DNA of 64,000 nt, taken from the NCBI GenBank assembly GCA_002900995.3, contig CM035312.1, positions 3,740,602 through 3,804,601 of the forward strand, in the 5' to 3' direction. Within the stretch, counting starts at the first letter, position 1. The number at the start of each line of letters is the position of its first letter. Positions 33,255-45,765 of the stretch are shown here, in pieces. The translations under genes were made by a program, and so were the position numbers. This DNA comes from Ganoderma boninense. Its lineage: Eukaryota; Basidiomycota; Agaricomycetes; Polyporales; Polyporaceae. Below the pieces are notes generated by a model. It saw only the letters and a list, made by a program, of their open reading frames with translations, searched no databases and was not told where the DNA came from.

Positions 33255-36200
33255 TCAGAAGACGTCCACCACGCCGCGCGTCGGCGAAATCACCGCGACC
33301 ACCTTGCCGAACCCGAGCAGGTCCCCGCCGCTCGTCGCCACGAGCTCCGTCTCGTCCGCGTCCCGCTCGATGCCCAGCAACCTCTCGACGTTCGTCGACA
33401 CGAGCGCGATCGCCTGCTCCTTCGAGATTGCGCCGCCTGATTCCAGCGCCGCCTAGCACAACGCAATGTTAGGTTAGCCAACCGGGCGGATAGACTGGAC
33501 GCGTGTATGCGGAGTACATACCCAGCCCGCGTCGAACCGGGTGTTGCGCGCCTTGTCCGAGTCGACCGTGCCCAGGCCGACGGTGACGCCATGTTCGAGC
33601 AGCGTGACGACCTGGCTCTTGAGAGACAAAGGCGGGCCCGGTAGACTGCGTGCGCACATTGCATCGCGTCAGCAAACAATCCTGTTTCCTCAAGCGTGCA
33701 CCCAGCAAAGGCACACTCACATCCTGCGTGCCTCCCACTCCTTCGGGAACGACCGTGGCTGCGTGAGCAGCACGCCCACGCCCGCCTCGCCCAGCTCCCG
33801 CGCAAGCAGGTGCGCCTCGCGCCCGCCCGCGATCGTCACCTTCAGCTTCTTCGCTTGTCCCGCCTCCGCCACACTCAGCGACCCCTCGACCTCTCGCTTC
33901 AGCTCGATCACCGTCGCGATGACGTCCGCGCTCTCCACATCCACCACAAGCGTCGCCTCTCCCCTCCTGATCTGCGCGAACCACGCCCCGAGCTCGCCCT
34001 CTGCCCCCGCTCGGTCGAGCAAGAGACGGCGGAGCGCGGCGACCTGCGTGCTCACGCTCTGCGGCGCGCCGCGGTGTAGCGCGACGTGCACGGCGCCCGC
34101 ACGCTGCACGATCGCCCCCAGAGCGAGCTTGTGTGGGGCCGCGAGCGAGAAGGCGGTGCCCAGCCCCGAGAGGAACCCTCCGTTGTTCTGTGGGGAGACG
34201 ATGCCGGTCGTCACGCCTGCGCGGTACGCCGTGCTGCGAACAAGGTCAGCTTCAGCTTCTGAACGCATCCGCAAGGCAGTGGAGCGAAAGAGGGGAGACG
34301 CACTACGCGTGCCGCGTCGCGAACTGCAGCCCGTCCACCGCGCGCACGAGCGCCCCATTTCCGCCAGCGAGCCCCGGCACAGGCTTCTCGAGCCCGTCGG
34401 GCGCGCGCCCATCCCGCGTCGACGCCTCGCCCTGGATCTCCTCGAGCCCGAGCGCTGATCCGTACGTCGTGAGCCCGGGGGCGATCGCGCCGCCCGCGAG
34501 GTCTACGAGCTCAACGGTGTCGGTGTGCAGCGCGTCGCGCACGCACGAGCTCGATGGCGCCCCGCCGCACGCGAGCCGGCCGGCGCGCACGACGACGCTC
34601 ATCGATGCATTCGAGTCTTCTTCGATGTTAGGGAAGTGGGACTGCTCTACGGCCGCCCCACTAGATGTGCGGAGGAAGACGGCGCTGACGTTCGCGAAGA
34701 CGACCGCGTGTGCGTGCGCGTGCGCGGTCGTAGGCTCGAGCGGGGGCAGGCCGTCGTATTTGAGTGCCTCGGCGGCCTCGGCGTCGAAGTTGGGAGCCTT
34801 GGGCAGGGCTTGGAGCGCGGCTGGTTTTGTCGCGATGGGCGTGGTGCTGGCGGGGAAGGAGAGCTGCGGGACGCCGTCGATCCAGACTTGGTGTGGGGTC
34901 GCCCCAAGCGCGAGTGGATGGCTGTCCCAGAGGACGACGTCGGCGTCGTAGCCTTGATCCAGGGTATCAGTTACAGGTATACGATCCCTCGCGAGGTTGG
35001 AGATGGGGAACGAGTGCGAGCACACTACTTGCCTTCTTTGAGGAACCCGATGCGGTGGCTCTGTCCCATGACTGTCGCAGGCGTCGTCGTCACGGCGGCG
35101 AGCGCCAGGTTGTGCGGGAGACCGTAGTAGTAGGCCTGCTGGGCCTCCCAGAGGAGAAAGCGCGAGTCGAGCACCGGATGGTCGGACTAGAAGGCATGAT
35201 TAGGCGTGGTGTCAGAAAACTGCGGCAGATAGGATAGAAAGGGATGAACAGAACGCGCCTTCACGACAACCTGCAGGCCGTTCTCGGCGAGGATGCGCGG
35301 CGCGAACTCGGAGCCGCGATATGCCTCGCGCTTGTACCGGCCGTGCGACGCGAAGAGCGCGGCGGCGGGCGCGTGGCCTGTTGAAAGGAGATGAGATGAT
35401 GAGCGTAAGATCATGGATAGCCGCATCGTCTATGTCCAAAGCTTACCGTATGCAGACTTCAGTGTGTCAGGGACGAGGTACGTCTCGTGCGCGTGGTGGA
35501 AGGCCGCGATCGGGAACTTAAACTCATTCGTGATCTGTCGCGCATCATTCAGCTGACGGAACGCTGTTGCACGAAGCGAAGTTGTCGGAACACGCACCCT
35601 GACCATGTCGTCCAGGTCGACAGTCTCGTAGCAGTGGGTATGGACCTTCACGCGCCCTCGCAGGACATCGACCAGAGCCTCCCACTGCAGGTCTTCGGGG
35701 TATGCATCGAGCCCGTCCCAGTCACCGCGATTGGCCTTGGCACAGTACTCATCCTGCGCCTCCTTGATCTGGCGGGCCTTGTCGTATCTATACATTCAAG
35801 GTTGTGAGTAAGTACGGGCCGAACGACTCGAGAATCGGACGTACGCTTGACGGAAGGCCCACGTGGTGTCCATGCGAGTGCCAGAGTAGACCCTGTCTAA
35901 GGTCCGAACGCAAGTCAGCAACTGGACCACTGCGAGACGTCTCAGTGAATACAGACTGGGGTTCTCGCCACAAGCATGCCTGTGCATCACATAAGCGACG
36001 ATATCAGAGGCGGATAGGACGCCCACACTCACTTCATCTGCCGGTAGCGGAAAGATACTTTGGGGTCGTACAACGTGGTGTTCTTTTCGTACGGGTTCTC
36101 GAGCAGCATTGAGGTTGGAGAGCGCTCCTCCGTCGGGCGAAGCTTGATGATGGCGGCTTGCCCACCGATAGCGTTGGCCGAGCCAGGGAGAACCAGCGAC

Positions 36201-37919
36201 GTCTGCCTTTCCATCAGCATGAATGGGACAACTAACCTGGAGAGAGCTACGGACCGTAACGCCGCCGGAGACGCTGAGCCTGTAGGCGTCATCATGGGTA
36301 TTCAGGGCGTCGAGAGCACGAAGCCACTAAAGAAAGAGAAAGTGAGCGTTATGAGTGTAACATATTGTAGGCCTGGTGCGTACCGGAAGAACGGGGCCCT
36401 TGTGGGAGTTGGTGTCTGAGGAACCTGCGAGAGAAGGGACGGAATACACCCCGCTGAGAGATTGGTCAATAAAATATTGCATTCGTCCGCGAGACTCGTT
36501 GGATAATCTTACATGTGGCTGTGAAGGTCGACGATGCTGCGGGTAGAGCGTTAGCATCTACAAATGAACCACAATCACTGCGAAAGGATCAACTTTTCCG
36601 CAGGGAGGAAAGTCTGTGGAAATGACGAAAACTTCTTTACAGCGGTCTGCAAAACGATACTTAGACATCCTCCGAAAGATCTCGTTCAGGTCGGCTAGCT
36701 TGCCGACGCTGATGCCACCTCCAGAAGCTCAACATAAACCGTGCCGAGGAGGACTGAGGAGCATAGCAGCGAGAGCGCGACGCGTCGCGCCATCCGCGCG
36801 GGTAAACATTCCATCTGTAGAGGTGGATCGTTGTGGTGCGCGAGTCTCAAAACTGCGACATTTTACTCCAGGGAACTATCTCCGCTCTACGCGCAGTGAT
36901 ACAACTGTCGTGCGAGCCGCCAGTCTTGCGTCGCACCTCGTAGGTGTCGAGTCTCGCGCACGTGGGACACCCCGCTTCACGACGCGATGTGACCTGAAGA
37001 CACATTGGAGGCGTCTACGGTCCCTCCCAGCATCGGCTACGTAGCCGACCTGAACGAGTTTGCCTCGTACGCGACCATCGTTCTGCAAACAGCTTTCAAG
37101 GTTCACAGGGGAAGAAAGTCTTCGGCAAAGCGCCTTTCCTCGGGCGCAAAAGGCCCATGAGCCTTCTGGGCTCTGGACTGGTGCTTTGCTGAAGCCTTTC
37201 CCTTGCGACGAAATTTTGACAGTGGCAAGGCTATTTCACAAGCATATCGCGATCAGCGGCACCTGAGTATGTACGCCGTGCCAGAGACTTTCCTTGACAT
37301 GGAAAAATCGATTTCTCCCCAGTCAGTGGTCAACGTGGTATGCTTACCCAGGGGAGACCCATTTTCCCTTCGCGTCGACGTGGTATACAGAGCCTCGAGC
37401 GAACGAACTGACGTCTATTTGGCCGATCTGCTTGACGAGGCCGCGATCCAAGAGGATGTCCCCGTGGAGGACCTCGAGGCCGTTATCTCCGCCTGTCCAG
37501 ATAGTCGCATTCTAACAAGCAGTGAATCAGCCGGGCTGCACGAGGAAACTTGGACAACAACATTGGAGAGTAACCTTGATAAGCGTGGGTTTCGTTCCGG
37601 TCACAAAACGGTCGTTCTGAGCCCGAGCGTAGAAATCCGGGGGCGGACCAGGCTTGGTGCTGAGGAGGCCGCACTTGTCGAGAACGCCAGCAAACCTGAA
37701 GTCTGGGGGCTCGGAGATCGAGACGGTGAGGGTGGTGGAGACGCAGAAACGGTAGAGTTGGAAGACGACGAGGAGGCCAAGGAGAGATAAGAAATGGCCG
37801 AGCTTGCGCGACAAGGGGAAGCCGTTGACTCGGACGCGGCGCGGCTCTGGGTTGCGAGGCCGAGCCTGCGCTGCGGCGGTGGTATTCGCTGAGACGGGGA
37901 GGATGGTGGCAGACTTCAT
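33255..37919 (-). CDS. Membrane-anchored amidohydrolase-family protein
   Basis: A large multi-exon gene of the fungal amidohydrolase family (metal-dependent TIM-barrel, around 900 residues in relatives). Exon 1 (37919-37575) gives a cytoplasmic Pro/Arg-rich start and one transmembrane helix (FLSLLGLLVVFQLYRFCVST). Exon 2 holds NATIWTGGDNGLEVLHGDIL. A 24-nt exon (36536-36513) holds the HxH metal motif in IVDLHSH. Later exons show ILPGSANAIGGQ, VHTHCYETVDLDDMVR and AAFHHAHETYL (further metal histidines), SDHPVLDSRF (metal Asp), GYDADVVLWDSHPLALGATP (C-terminal barrel), and a second, Ala-rich metal-less barrel-like half ending GVVDVF. All key metal ligands are present, so activity on a cyclic amide or N-acyl substrate is plausible, but the substrate is unknown. 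One intron is 811 nt and another is GC-AG. Confidence 0.88.
36537..37347 (-). other. Oversized 811-nt intron of the amidohydrolase gene
   Basis: The exons on both sides join as WVSPG|IVDLHSH, exactly as in family members, so the whole 811 nt is intron. Other introns in this gene are about 50-80 nt. The interior has no known protein; an open frame of 142 codons on the opposite strand (36616-37044) has no recognised family. An inserted element is possible, but I found no terminal repeats or target duplication. Confidence 0.7.
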
Positions 37920-39906
37920 GACGGGGTGAGCATGACCAGAGGAGACCGAGGAGCCTGGCGTGCGACGTCAGTGTATATGGCGTGCTGGGTGAGTGGGAAC
38001 TGGAGGCGGTGCTCCTCGTACTCGTCCGAACGAAGCTTGCGATCTTGGGAACTTGAAGCGGCACAGGCCTCGGCACCGCTATCGCCCGGCCCGGCAAGCC
38101 CGGTCTCCAGGGGCGCCTAAACAACACCGTTCAGCGACGCGTCGCCTTGTCCGATCCCTTCTCTGCAACTGCCAGCACTGGTGGGCGCTGAATTGTGTCC
38201 CATACTCTCATCTACTATGTCCCTGTTGTGTTCGTGCTATGTCGTTCGCCGCAGCAGACGGTGAGACAGATCTACGCTGTCGGTGAGTGTAATAGTCTTC
38301 CGAGTATCCATCATGGGCACTGGAACCAATAATCATTGCCTCGTCCCACCTGACAGAGACATGGTCCTGGCGATCCAAGGAGCGCTGCAATATGTCTATT
38401 GGACCGAGGAAGAGGTGAGTTATTCGGATGTCATAGCATCATCGACGTTCCACGGTACAGCTCCTGGTTGCTGCTGGCTTCCAGCGGCGGTGCGAGCTTA
38501 CGACGCAATCCATGTACGACCCTGGTGCATGCCGGGAATTGGAGACTCGGACGTACGTGCGGCTGTCCAGCCAGGGCCCAGGACCTGGGAGGCAGGTTCG
38601 GCTGTGTGGTACCATGGAGTGGTGTCCCCGATGACGTCGGACGCACGGCATCTCGTGGACTCGGGCGTACGTGGACCAGCGCAGGTGGCGTCGACCGACT
38701 GTACGTGAGAGGATAGGATGGCATGATACCCGACTCGCTGCGAAAGCGTGTTTGGAGTTGCGGGCAAGTGCCTTTCCACACACGGGTCCTCACTGCATGA
38801 TTCCGACGAACTTACACGAGTCGCTTGCATGCAAGTCTGCGACATTGGGAACAGGACCTCGCTGGGAGACTGCCCAGCAAGAGGACCCCAACAATGGCAC
38901 AAACACCGCAAGCTGAGTCTGCTCGCGCACGGCCTGCGTGCACCTTCCAGCCAGGAGCTGTGAGAGACGAGGTGGCACCCATTCAACACGCCCGCCCGTC
39001 GATCGCCGATCATGATGGATACGGTAGTTCAGGACGTTCCCGAGTTGTGGCTGGGCTGAAGAACATTCGCAAAAGCCGAGGCACCGAGTGAGTAGACGAA
39101 TGAGCCTGAGTCTTGAGGGGATGTCGGTGAACAACACACCTCGAGAGGGAAGCGGCCTCGGTGGGCTCATGTCCAATGTGAGGGCCATGGACTGGGGAGG
39201 TCCCGGTGAAAGGGTCCTTGTATGCGTCTAATGATGCAGATCCGATGGCTCGCAGGAGGAGACAGCTTGAAAATCAGGGGCGAGCTTGCGATCGGCCACT
39301 AAGGGTGCTCAAAATGGCAAGCAATTTGCCTTTCTGGATTCCGTCGTACTGAGCCACCGTCCGCCAGCCACAGTCCACTCAAGGTTGGTCGGCAGCCCAC
39401 CGTCTATCGTCTTAGAATGTTGACCTCGAGTTGATCACTTCAAGTCGTGCAATTCCAAGCGCTTGGCGCATTTGTGAGCCGGAATTCAAGTTGGCTTGCA
39501 GTTGGCATACAGACACGACGCTGCAGGGCAAATTCCGGAGCAGCCAAAGCCAAAAATCAATACCTGACCCGAGACCATGAGGTGTCGGGAGCGGACACCC
39601 GAGTACCAGCAGTGCCGGTACAGCCGCGGCCAATGATCGCGGGAAAAGCAGCACCCAATTAACGAGAACACTAGCCATAGCCATTACAATAACCCTGACG
39701 GCGACACATACACGCCCCCGAGCCCGACTATGCGCCGCCCTCGCAGCTTGCAGCTCGACACGAGGGTTCAGCGCGGAGGCCCGCAAGCCACGGACGGGGG
39801 CATCCACAACATGGTCCGCGTCGCCGGCTTCCAACAACAAAACAACACTTCGCACCACAGCCCGCGCCCTCCCTCGCCGCACAGCGCCTACGCACAGTAC
39901 ATACAC
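37920..39906. other. Intergenic region, nothing recognised
   Basis: Promoter of the amidohydrolase gene at the left and 3' flank of the transporter at the right. A small plus-strand frame at 37926-38120 and several overlapping frames around 38.4-38.8 kb do not look like proteins of any family I know. ggacgtacgtg-type pieces recur near 38550 and 38660 as a weak local repeat. Confidence 0.4.
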
Positions 39907-42503
39907 TCACGCGGTGCTGCCCTTCTCCCCCGCGTCCACGTCCTCGCCCGCCCCGGAACCGGAGCCCGCGTGGGGCGGCGAGCGCTCGCCCTTGAGGTCC
40001 GTCGCGTCGACCGCGTTCTGCTTGTCGCCGAGGTACCAGTCCGGCATGAACAGCGACAGCACGAGCGGCACGACCGACAGCACCGTCGCCGCGATCAGCA
40101 TCAGCTTCATCACGTCCCCGTACGCTGCATGATCCCGTTCCGCGCATGTGTTGTGTCAGCCCAGCAGAATCCACGAGAGAGGGGGGAGAAGGAGGGGGAG
40201 AGAGAGAGGGACAGGACGCACCGGCGATGACGCCCTCGCGCGTGGGGTCGCCGAGGGGGTAGCTCGCGGCGTCGATGATGGAGCCGAAGAGCGCGTCGCG
40301 CGTCGTCTGGTTCGCGTTCGGGAGGTGCTCCGCGAGCTTCGCGGGCATCTCGCTCGTCCAGATCGCGCCCGCTGTCGCGGTGTCGTTGTCTCCGTTAGCC
40401 TCCAACGCACGCAACGAAAGGTGGAGAAGGGGGGGGATGGGCACTCACCGACCGCGCTGCCGACCGCGCCGCCGATCTCGGTCCAGAGGAGGACCATCGC
40501 GGTCGTGATCGCCATGTCGACGTGCGGGACCGCGGCCTGCGCGGCGACGGACGACGCGACGGACGCGAACCCGCCGCCGATGCCCTGCAGGATCTGCGTC
40601 CAGACGACCTCGGCGTCGGACGCGTTCGCGCCGCGCGAGTGGATCATCAGGCCGACGCCCCTGTGGAGCGTGCGTCGCGCCGTCAGTATGCTGAGCGGGA
40701 GAAAGAGAAAGAGAAGAGGAGGGGGGAAAAGGGAAAAGGGAAGGAGGGGACGCACAGGAGACGGACGGCGAGGCCGGCGACGAGGACGCGCTTGTAGCGG
40801 TGGAGGAAGCGCATGCTGAGCCCCGCGGCGATGCCGAAGACGGTGAGCGCGACGGACTGGGTCTGGTTGAAGTACGTGGCGTCGAGGAGCGACCAGGGCT
40901 TGGTGATGAGGACGAAGGAGTAGAGGTACGTCTGCGTGAGGTAGAAGGAGAAGAAGTCGAAGAACCCGATCCACGCCGCGAGGATGACGGTGCGGTTCGT
41001 GAGGAAGCGCCGCGCGATCACGGGCCGCTTCGCGACGAAGACCTCCCAGAGGGCGATCGCGGGCAGGAGCACGACGCCGACGACGATCATGGCGATCATG
41101 GAGGCTAGGGAGGATGAGCGCGCGTGAACAACGTGTTCGTGAACAGGACATTGAAGTGCGACTTACGATTGTGCCACTGGTGCGAGGCGCTCGGCGCGAG
41201 AGTCAGAGGAAGCAGGATGAGCGCGACGCTCGTGCCAATGAGCAAAAGACCGATGATGTCCAGCTGCTGAGCGAATGCCCACACGCGTCCGCCAATAGAG
41301 GTCGGCTGGTCCTGGCTATTGCGGGCGGGGACGAGCCCAAGGCGCTTCGCTTTCTGCTCGGCCCAGAAGAGGGTGACGATGAGGGGCGAGAGGGAGGCGG
41401 GGACGAGGATGGCGAACATGCCATAGCCCCAGCGCCAGCCTGATCGCTCGAGGATCTGGTTCGCGACGTTGGCGCTGACGAAGGCGTTGATGATGAAGGG
41501 CGCAGAGGTGAGGCCCGAGACCAGGCCTCGCCACTTCAGAGTGGTGATATCGGCGACAATGACGGATGTCAAGAGTTGTAGTCCTCTACGGAAAAATGAG
41601 AGTTGGGAGCAGGGACTCGCGAAGGAAGGCGGAAGACGTACGTGTATCCGCTAGATGAGAAGTTAGGTCGTGGTCAGCGGGGTGAACTTGTCCAGGAGGA
41701 GCGGAGCTGAACTCACACAGCATAGATGACGATGCCTGCCGCTAGGGCGCCGACGCCGTGTGCGGACGCGATGACGATATACCCTGCAGCGCGCGTTAGC
41801 ATACATACAGAATTGATTGAGTTGTGGTGCTTGTATGCGCATACCGACAACGTAGAAGGTAACTGCGATTCCGAAACGAAGCCATATCGTTCTCGTTAGC
41901 TGTATTCCGTAGTAGGGGTTGAACGATACAGACGGACGATGAGGTATGCCGTTGCTCGGGAGGTAACATCGGCAAACTTCGCAATAACAGGCTTTCCGCA
42001 GGCGACTGGACGACCAAATGTTCAGCATCAGGGTCGTAAGAAAGAGAATGGAGAAGGCTCACCGATGACGGACTGGGCGACCTGGATGGTAGAGATGAGA
42101 CTATGCTTGTCGAACGCGGAGGTCGCGAACGGAAGATAGTTGTAGGTAGTCGTGCCATCCAGCGAGTAGATGTACGACGCTAAGCCGATTCTGCCACGAC
42201 GAGGACGAAGCGGGGGTGCGGTAAGCGGTCTGTTGCTGCTGTTTGTGGACAGACGGACGGAGGCGGGGGAAGTGGAAGTGGAAGCGGAAGGAAGAGAGCG
42301 AACGCAACACACCCGATGAAAAGGAACCACTTTGAATGGGGCCCATAGACCTTCTCGGCTGCCTCGACAGCCTTGACGCCGAGGTGGGCGTCTTGCTCTG
42401 CTTGGAGGGCTGCGACGGTCTGCTCGTCGAGCTTCGGGATGGCGTCCTCCGGAAGGTCGTCGCGGATGAGGTCCGGCTGTGAGCCCTTCTCGTTGTAGGA
42501 CAT
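39907..42503 (-). CDS. Siderophore-iron transporter, MFS (SIT/ARN family)
   Basis: A proton-coupled major facilitator that imports ferric siderophores through the plasma or endosomal membrane. The N-terminus is cytosolic (MSYNEKGSQPDLIRDD), then YGPHSKWFLFIG. Family signatures follow in order: LASYIYSLDGTTTYNYLPFA, KPVIAKFADVTSRATAYL, ASAHGVGALAAGIVIYAVGYT, GLQLLTSVIVADITTLKWRG, SGWRWGYGMFAI, and in the second half RFLTNRTVILAAWIGFFDFF, ILQGIGGGFASV and PDWYLGD. The chain is cut by many short introns, one exon being only 9 nt (41642-41650). The stop is at 39907. No siderophore synthetase is in the window, so it could serve the fungus's own ferrichrome-type or a foreign siderophore. Two iron-regulatory GATA sites lie about 270-300 nt upstream, suggesting repression when iron is sufficient. 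Confidence 0.92.
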
Positions 42504-42767
42504 GGCGGGGGGTCGAGCCGATCCGCTGTGCGCTGGAGGAGGGGTGGGAACCGGGAGCTACAGCGGGGAGATGGGGGAACCGCGTGAAGGAGGGCGGGGA
42601 GGTGATTACGTTGAGCGGACATTATATAGAACTAGAACGCGCCAAGCAGGGGCAGAAGATGGAGTGGGTCTGGCGGGCGCAAGGCATCTCGGCGGGGAAG
42701 GGAGCAGCTGCTGAGGACGACGAGGATCGTTGGTCTGCGACCTGCGATTGGCGAGGAGACCCAAATC

Positions 42768-42776
42768 TTATCAGAT
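42768..42776 (-). promoter_or_regulatory. Iron-responsive GATA site (ATCWGATAA), proximal
   Basis: ATCTGATAA on the minus strand (the transporter's coding strand) matches the published consensus of fungal iron-regulating GATA repressors (Urbs1/Sre/SreA/Fep1 group) perfectly. It is about 265 nt before the transporter ATG. Confidence 0.75.
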
Positions 42777-42796
42777 ATGTCACATCTTTGCTCCGC

Positions 42797-42807
42797 TTAT
42801 CAGATAA
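42797..42807 (-). promoter_or_regulatory. Iron-responsive GATA site (ATCWGATAA), distal, palindromic
   Basis: TTATCAGATAA reads as ATCWGATAA on both strands. It lies 29 bp from the proximal site, a spacing that would put both sites on nearly the same face of the helix. Paired sites are typical of strongly repressed siderophore genes. Confidence 0.75.
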
Positions 42808-45765
42808 AATTGGGCAGCCCATCTGCATCATCTCCCACGCTCCTCGCACTCCCAGCCCTGCCTGTCTCTCCTTCTGCAGCTGCTCGTCCCATGACAATCA
42901 CAAAATCCCTGCCCGCACGACTGGGATCGTCCTCCTGCGTCGCGGAAGTGCAGGATAAGATAATCGCGTGCGCGGTGGATGGTTTGAATGCCGGTGACGG
43001 CGGATCCGCCGGGACGTGTGCGACCCCGCAGCGGCCAGTCAAAGTCAAAGTTTATTGGATCGACGGGGGGACCAGGCACGCAGCTTGGAACGATCACCCG
43101 TCCGATTTTCCGTTATGTCGTGCTTGCTTGGCATGTTGAACCAGAGCCCACTAGCACCAGGCCCTGCTGCGCATTCGTGTATTCGCAGCGAACTGAGTCT
43201 GTTGTTGTCCTGTGCAGCTCAGCTTCTTTCGATCTCTCTCCAATGCTTCCTCGCGCGATCATTAATTATGGGTGGTCTGTGGTCCAGATTCTCATACGAC
43301 TTCGCAAGGTACCCGACAAGTATATACTTTCGTCCAAAGCAGTAGAAGCGCGGAACAAATTCTCGTCCGAGCGCTGAGCTACCAGTCCGGTCTTTGAACC
43401 ATCCGACCGCCTGGCCCTCATCGTCTCTCGTCATCATCTTTCGGTAGGTCCGTATGATCCTTCGCCAGACGGATGCATTACGCGTCTAACGACCACGCAG
43501 CTCGGAGCATCGGCGCACACGCAAAATTAGAAATTGCACATTATCGCAGTGCTGTACTTACATATGTACCGTTACGCAGGACTTGGCCACCAGCGCATAG
43601 CGTGAGGATTCTCTGCGCCTCAAACACGCCCTTCTCCGTTAGAGATGAACAAGCCTTGAACAAGCCCAGCAGTCGCATGTGTTCGGACACTACGGACGAC
43701 ACTTGCAGGCACCGGCGCTGACGTCCTCCACTCACCGAGCGAAAGCCAATCAGTACTTAGACTGTCCTCTCGGACGAACTCCACAGAACCGGCTCAATGG
43801 TGGCCAGATCCACTGAACACGGCGGAGAGGATACCAGGTGTTTGGCGACACGTGGAAATGGCGGTGATAGAGGTGACAGACTGAGACATACTTACCGCCC
43901 TACGTGTCGTCCGTAACATTCGGAGTTCTCTAGAACGCTGGATTCCGTCAGAAGACTGTGGTCATGACTCATGAGCGGTCGCGGGATGATAGCATTGGGC
44001 CAAACCGCATGAGATCATTGTGGTGCGACCATGGCATCACAGTCGTTTACAGCTTTACATTACGGCACTAGTATGTGCGACTCACCCTCACCACGAAGGA
44101 TGTTGCTTGCAACCGGGTTCCAATGTCGCCCATACGTCGGAAGATAGGACTCAGGCCAGCTGGATGCACAGAGCAAAGGGGAAGAGCATTCGACAGGTGT
44201 CAGGCCTACCTCGTGTCCGTCTCAACTTATGTTTTAACGTGCTGCACGGAGTAGCGCCTACAAACGCAGATCCCCATGGCTCCGCCAAGGGCTCCCCAAT
44301 CGTCCTTGAACGTCTGAACAATCAGAAGTGCTGCTCGACCGGCCGCCAACTGACCGTAGCGTCGGGGCGGAGATCCTCCCGCAACAGCGTTGCTGCAATC
44401 TGTGGCGTAGCCCGATGCATGACGGCACGAATGTATTGCATCGAACTGACCGACACCTCTGCAGGATGACGCGGTGACCGCCCTCATACGAGCGGCGGCC
44501 GTAAGATACGTCGAGGCGAGGCAAGGCAAGGGTACAATTGGGAGAAGGGAAGGGAAATCCGGATATCGACACGCTCACCGGTTTCGACCAGTCCTGTCCC
44601 ATACGACGCCGGTGGACGAGCATCAGCGACGCCCGCCGTGCTCGTGTGGCCAGGTGCAGCTGTGTGCGGCCTAGGGGTCTCGCCACCGGATTCCGTGCGC
44701 GGTCTGCAGGCTTGCAAGCTCGACGACTGACCGGAACGCAGAGAAGTTCGAACAGGTACAGGGGCGAAGTGAGCAGTCTGTGCGAGAGATCATGATGTCG
44801 AGCCTCGACTCTTGAGCGAGAAGCGGGCACTGGGCGAGGCCACAGGGGGGAAGCCGAGGCCAGAAAGCAGCCGAGGATTGATTTTGGCTGCGTTTCGCAC
44901 CGCCATGGATCAGGGAGGTGATGGCAAGGGCAGGAGAGCGATGGACGGAAGACGAGGATGCTAGGTAGAGGCAATGAAGAGCAGCAGTACGAGATGCGAA
45001 AGTACAAGGCCGTCGTCGTCGAGGAGCGGTGGGGACAAGGTGGACGTCGTCGAGTGCAAACAGCGGGCTCATGCGTGTTGATAAAGTTCATGCGAGGACA
45101 ATAACCGGACCCAGTAGACGCGGGCGTGGGAAAAGTGTGGCGGGATAAGATTGGATTAATGTTTGACTGTTGACATGCTTACCGGGATCTCTAACGCCAC
45201 GTTTATCGTCGTATTGACCGTGTTGCTTCAGGTTGACTGATAATCTCTCCGCGCTAGCATCAATACCGTCTCTCGTCCTGTCCTCCACGATCACTACACA
45301 TTGAAGCTGGGCATGTAGCAGCAAAGGAGCGAAGAGGGTGGGTAGACGAAGATGTGGAGTTTCCGGAGTAAGATGAGGCGCTGTGGAGGAGGTGGAGTTT
45401 TGATGGGAGGAGAGGCGTTCGGATACGGGTCGTCTTGTTTGGCTGATGGCCCCGGTCCATGCCCAGCGGCTGCGGATGCATAACAACAATTGCCCTCTCC
45501 AGGACGACTCACTGCTGGGTTCCTGTCCCATGTCCGTCACCCTCTTTTTGTCCTCCGTTCTTTGACTTGCTTATATTCTTCTTCTCCCACATCGCTTGAC
45601 CGCGTTTCCCAGTCTCCGCGTACTGTGTACGCCCGAGCTCCCCCTCCTCCCCGTTCATTAACATTCTCCACAAACCTCTCCAGACTCGAACACGTAATCC
45701 TTCACTGGATCGTCTTCTTCCTCCTCTCCTGCTTCCTGCCGTTCAGCACACGACTAGAGACAGCC
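42808..45765. other. Gene-poor region
   Basis: No convincing protein. A gcaggataagataatcg piece at 42950 adds two further GATA cores, 450 nt from the transporter ATG. The 277-codon minus frame at 44258-45091 is rich in Arg, Ser, Pro and Cys without order and lacks introns or family signs. The right end is a pyrimidine-rich leader before the next gene. Confidence 0.4.

Noticed and set aside
33717..34412. Start of a separate gene in the second half of the amidohydrolase
   Set aside because: The open frame begins inside an intron; the sequence continues the Ala-rich C-terminal half of the same protein in phase with neighbouring exons.
44258..45091. 277-codon open frame on the minus strand
   Set aside because: Residues are random-looking Arg/Ser/Pro/Cys, no introns or family motifs; similar lengths arise by chance in GC-rich DNA.
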